The translations under genes were made by a program, and so were the position numbers. From positions 62,001-126,000 of the forward strand of contig NZ_RCZG01000011.1 in NCBI RefSeq assembly GCF_006439015.1: 64,000 nucleotides of DNA. The letters run 5' to 3'. This DNA is from Mycolicibacterium hodleri (GTDB lineage: Bacteria; Actinomycetota; Actinomycetes; Mycobacteriales; Mycobacteriaceae). The notes beneath the pieces are model-generated. The model was not told the DNA's origin, did not search any database, and saw only the letters and a program-made list of their open reading frames with translations. Below, piece after piece: positions 63,070 to 64,000 of this stretch (positions within the stretch are counted from its first letter, which is position 1; each line of letters starts with the position of its first letter).

Positions 63070-63633
63070 CTAGTCGGCGGTGACATCCCAGGCATGGTGG
63101 ACGATGTCATGCACGTGGTACAGCGCGATCGACTTGACGGTGAATTCGCTTCCGTTGCTCCGCAATCCACGCCGCGACCACGCGTCAGCCGGGACGGACT
63201 CGTAGGTGTCGGCGACGTCAGAGGCTGCCCGACGCAGTTCGTCCGCGACGGTGCCGGGCGGCTGGGTCGCGTAGTTCGCACTGAGGGCGGTTTCATCCTG
63301 ATCCCAGTTTGGGAAGTGGGGATCGTCCTGTTCGAGCATCAACCGGACGCGGTGGTCGAAGATCCGATGCACGTCGCGAACGTGACAGCCGTACTCGAGG
63401 ATCGACCACACGCCCGGCGCCGGGCGCGCGGTGACCGAGTTCCCCGCCAGTCTGGTGACCCAGTCGTCGGCGTCGCGTCGAATGTGCGCGGCCACGTCCG
63501 TGTGGCGCCACGCGGTGGCGTCGAATCCGCAGTGCGGGCAGGGCTCGGCGAGAACCCACGTCCAGTCCTTGGTGTCCGGTTCGATGGTGTCCGGTTCGAT
63601 CGCGGCGTCGGAGCCGTCGGATCCGGACGTCAT
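63070..63633 (-). CDS. DinB-like (maleylpyruvate isomerase-type) four-helix protein
   Basis: This protein of about 187 residues contains PGVWSILEYGCHVRDVHRIF and SIALYHVHDIVHHAWDV, which carry the spaced histidines of the DinB/MDMPI metal site. A small Cys motif CPHCGFDA lies near residue 32. ATG 63633 shares a base with the stop of the zinc peptidase gene (TAATG). Some members are thiol-dependent metalloenzymes using mycothiol; function here unknown. Confidence 0.82.
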   Translation of the reverse strand: MTSGSDGSDAAIEPDTIEPDTKDWTWVLAEPCPHCGFDATAWRHTDVAAHIRRDADDWVTRLAGNSVTARPAPGVWSILEYGCHVRDVHRIFDHRVRLMLEQDDPHFPNWDQDETALSANYATQPPGTVADELRRAASDVADTYESVPADAWSRRGLRSNGSEFTVKSIALYHVHDIVHHAWDVTAD

Positions 63634-64000
63634 TACTCGTGCAGGTCCTGCGCGGAGAACGTGTCGCACTGGCTGGGGTCACCGGTGCGGTAGCCCTCGG
63701 TGAACCAGTACTGGCGCGCGGCGGACGAGCCGTGGGTCCATGACTCCGGATTCACCCGTCCCGACGACGACTGCTGGATGCGGTCATCGCCGACTGATGA
63801 GGCCGCGGACAGGGCGTCCTGAATGTCCTTGTCGGTCAATGGTTCCAGGAAAGTCACGTCGGTGCCCTCCTGCTTGGTGATCGCCGCGTAATGTGCCCAC
63901 ACCCCGCCATAGCAATCCGCCTGGAGTTCGGTGCGGACGGAGTTTCCCTCGGCGCCGCCCGGCCCCTGCTGGGCACGGCCAAGCGTGCCCTGAAGGTCCT
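63633..64000 (-). CDS. neutral zinc metallopeptidase (YpfJ type), C-terminal part
   Basis: Only the end of the gene is in the window; it continues past 64000. The readable part runs TLGRAQQGPGGAEGN, SVRTELQADCYGGVWAHYAA and on to PESWTHGSSAARQYWFTEGY and CDTFSAQDLHE. ELQAD carries a zinc-ligand glutamate of PF04228; the HExxH motif would lie outside. Members are usually membrane-anchored. The stop overlaps the DinB-like start. Confidence 0.88.
   Translation of the reverse strand, partial: DLQGTLGRAQQGPGGAEGNSVRTELQADCYGGVWAHYAAITKQEGTDVTFLEPLTDKDIQDALSAASSVGDDRIQQSSSGRVNPESWTHGSSAARQYWFTEGYRTGDPSQCDTFSAQDLHE

Overview
This is a high-GC actinobacterial window, most consistent with an environmental, probably fast-growing Mycobacterium (Mycolicibacterium). 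Many genes start with GTG and most operon joints are 4-base GTGA/ATGA overlaps. The core gene order from about 18 to 55.6 kb follows, with losses and gains, the M. tuberculosis stretch thrS (Rv2614c) to Rv2578c: thrS, HIT, pgsA1, patA, pimA, NUDIX, pdxS, tesB, pdxT, yebC, ruvCAB, gabT, yajC-secD-secF, lipoprotein, apt, rel, ppiB, glyoxalase II-like, hisS, Rv2578c-like radical SAM. The PE/PPE genes, pdxH, speE, vapC and fadD9 of that stretch are absent. A mycofactocin-type SDR and the PIM lipid genes support the assignment.

Layout. 1-15.6 kb is an accessory catabolic region. It holds a split acyl-CoA dehydrogenase pair, a mycofactocin-type SDR, enoyl-CoA hydratase, a cytochrome P450 and an alpha/beta hydrolase, interleaved with decayed remnants (EthD-like, transketolase-type E1 beta, acyl-CoA ligase). 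A tightly overlapped five-gene operon follows (ferritin-like PF10118 protein, Baeyer-Villiger-type monooxygenase, VOC protein, SDR, D-aminoacylase-like amidohydrolase). Next comes a 674-residue kinase-like/CrtC-like fusion divergent from a TetR gene. 15.6-18.2 kb holds DUF1990, aldo/keto reductase, a thioesterase and a TIGR02611 membrane protein. 18.3-24.8 kb is the thrS/HIT/PIM-lipid operon. 24.9-27.3 kb is pyridoxal phosphate synthesis (pdxST) with tesB. 27.3-32.3 kb holds a CocE-type hydrolase with a TetR regulator, yebC and small redox genes. 32.4-34.6 kb is ruvCAB behind a LexA box. 34.6-38.6 kb holds a DUF1304 protein, a membrane diguanylate cyclase, a tetraspan protein and gabT. 39-47.3 kb is yajC-secD-secF, lipoprotein, apt and rel. 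47.4-53.5 kb holds an MFS/ArsR pair, two cyclophilins, a metallo-hydrolase, hisS and dtd. 53.6-55.6 kb holds a secreted protein, cspA and a radical SAM gene behind a second LexA-like box. 55.8-64 kb is a second catabolic block: hydrolase, acyl-CoA dehydrogenase pair, amidohydrolase, TetR, LLM flavoprotein, thioesterase, a decayed SDR, DinB-like protein and a partial zinc metallopeptidase.

How the genes work together. The PIM genes make phosphatidylinositol phosphate, mannosylate PI and acylate the mannoside. yajC/secD/secF support Sec export. apt and rel link purine salvage to (p)ppGpp. The two catabolic blocks look like acyl-CoA side-chain or ring degradation modules under local TetR regulators, but no substrate can be named from sequence.

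The most unusual structure is between apt and rel. Three perfect 34-bp tandem repeats carry ATG codons, so that a chain of tiny ORFs overlaps the apt stop (TGATG), each other (ATGA) and an in-frame GTG at the 5' end of rel (GTGA). It resembles MIRU-type operon-linking repeats and may couple translation of apt to rel. Other leads are shared operator-like motifs in both catabolic blocks, a 16-bp palindrome before pdxS, a 22-bp palindrome between an MFS gene and an ArsR gene, and a diguanylate cyclase whose tail lies antisense to its neighbour. No rRNA, tRNA, CRISPR array or insertion sequence was seen.
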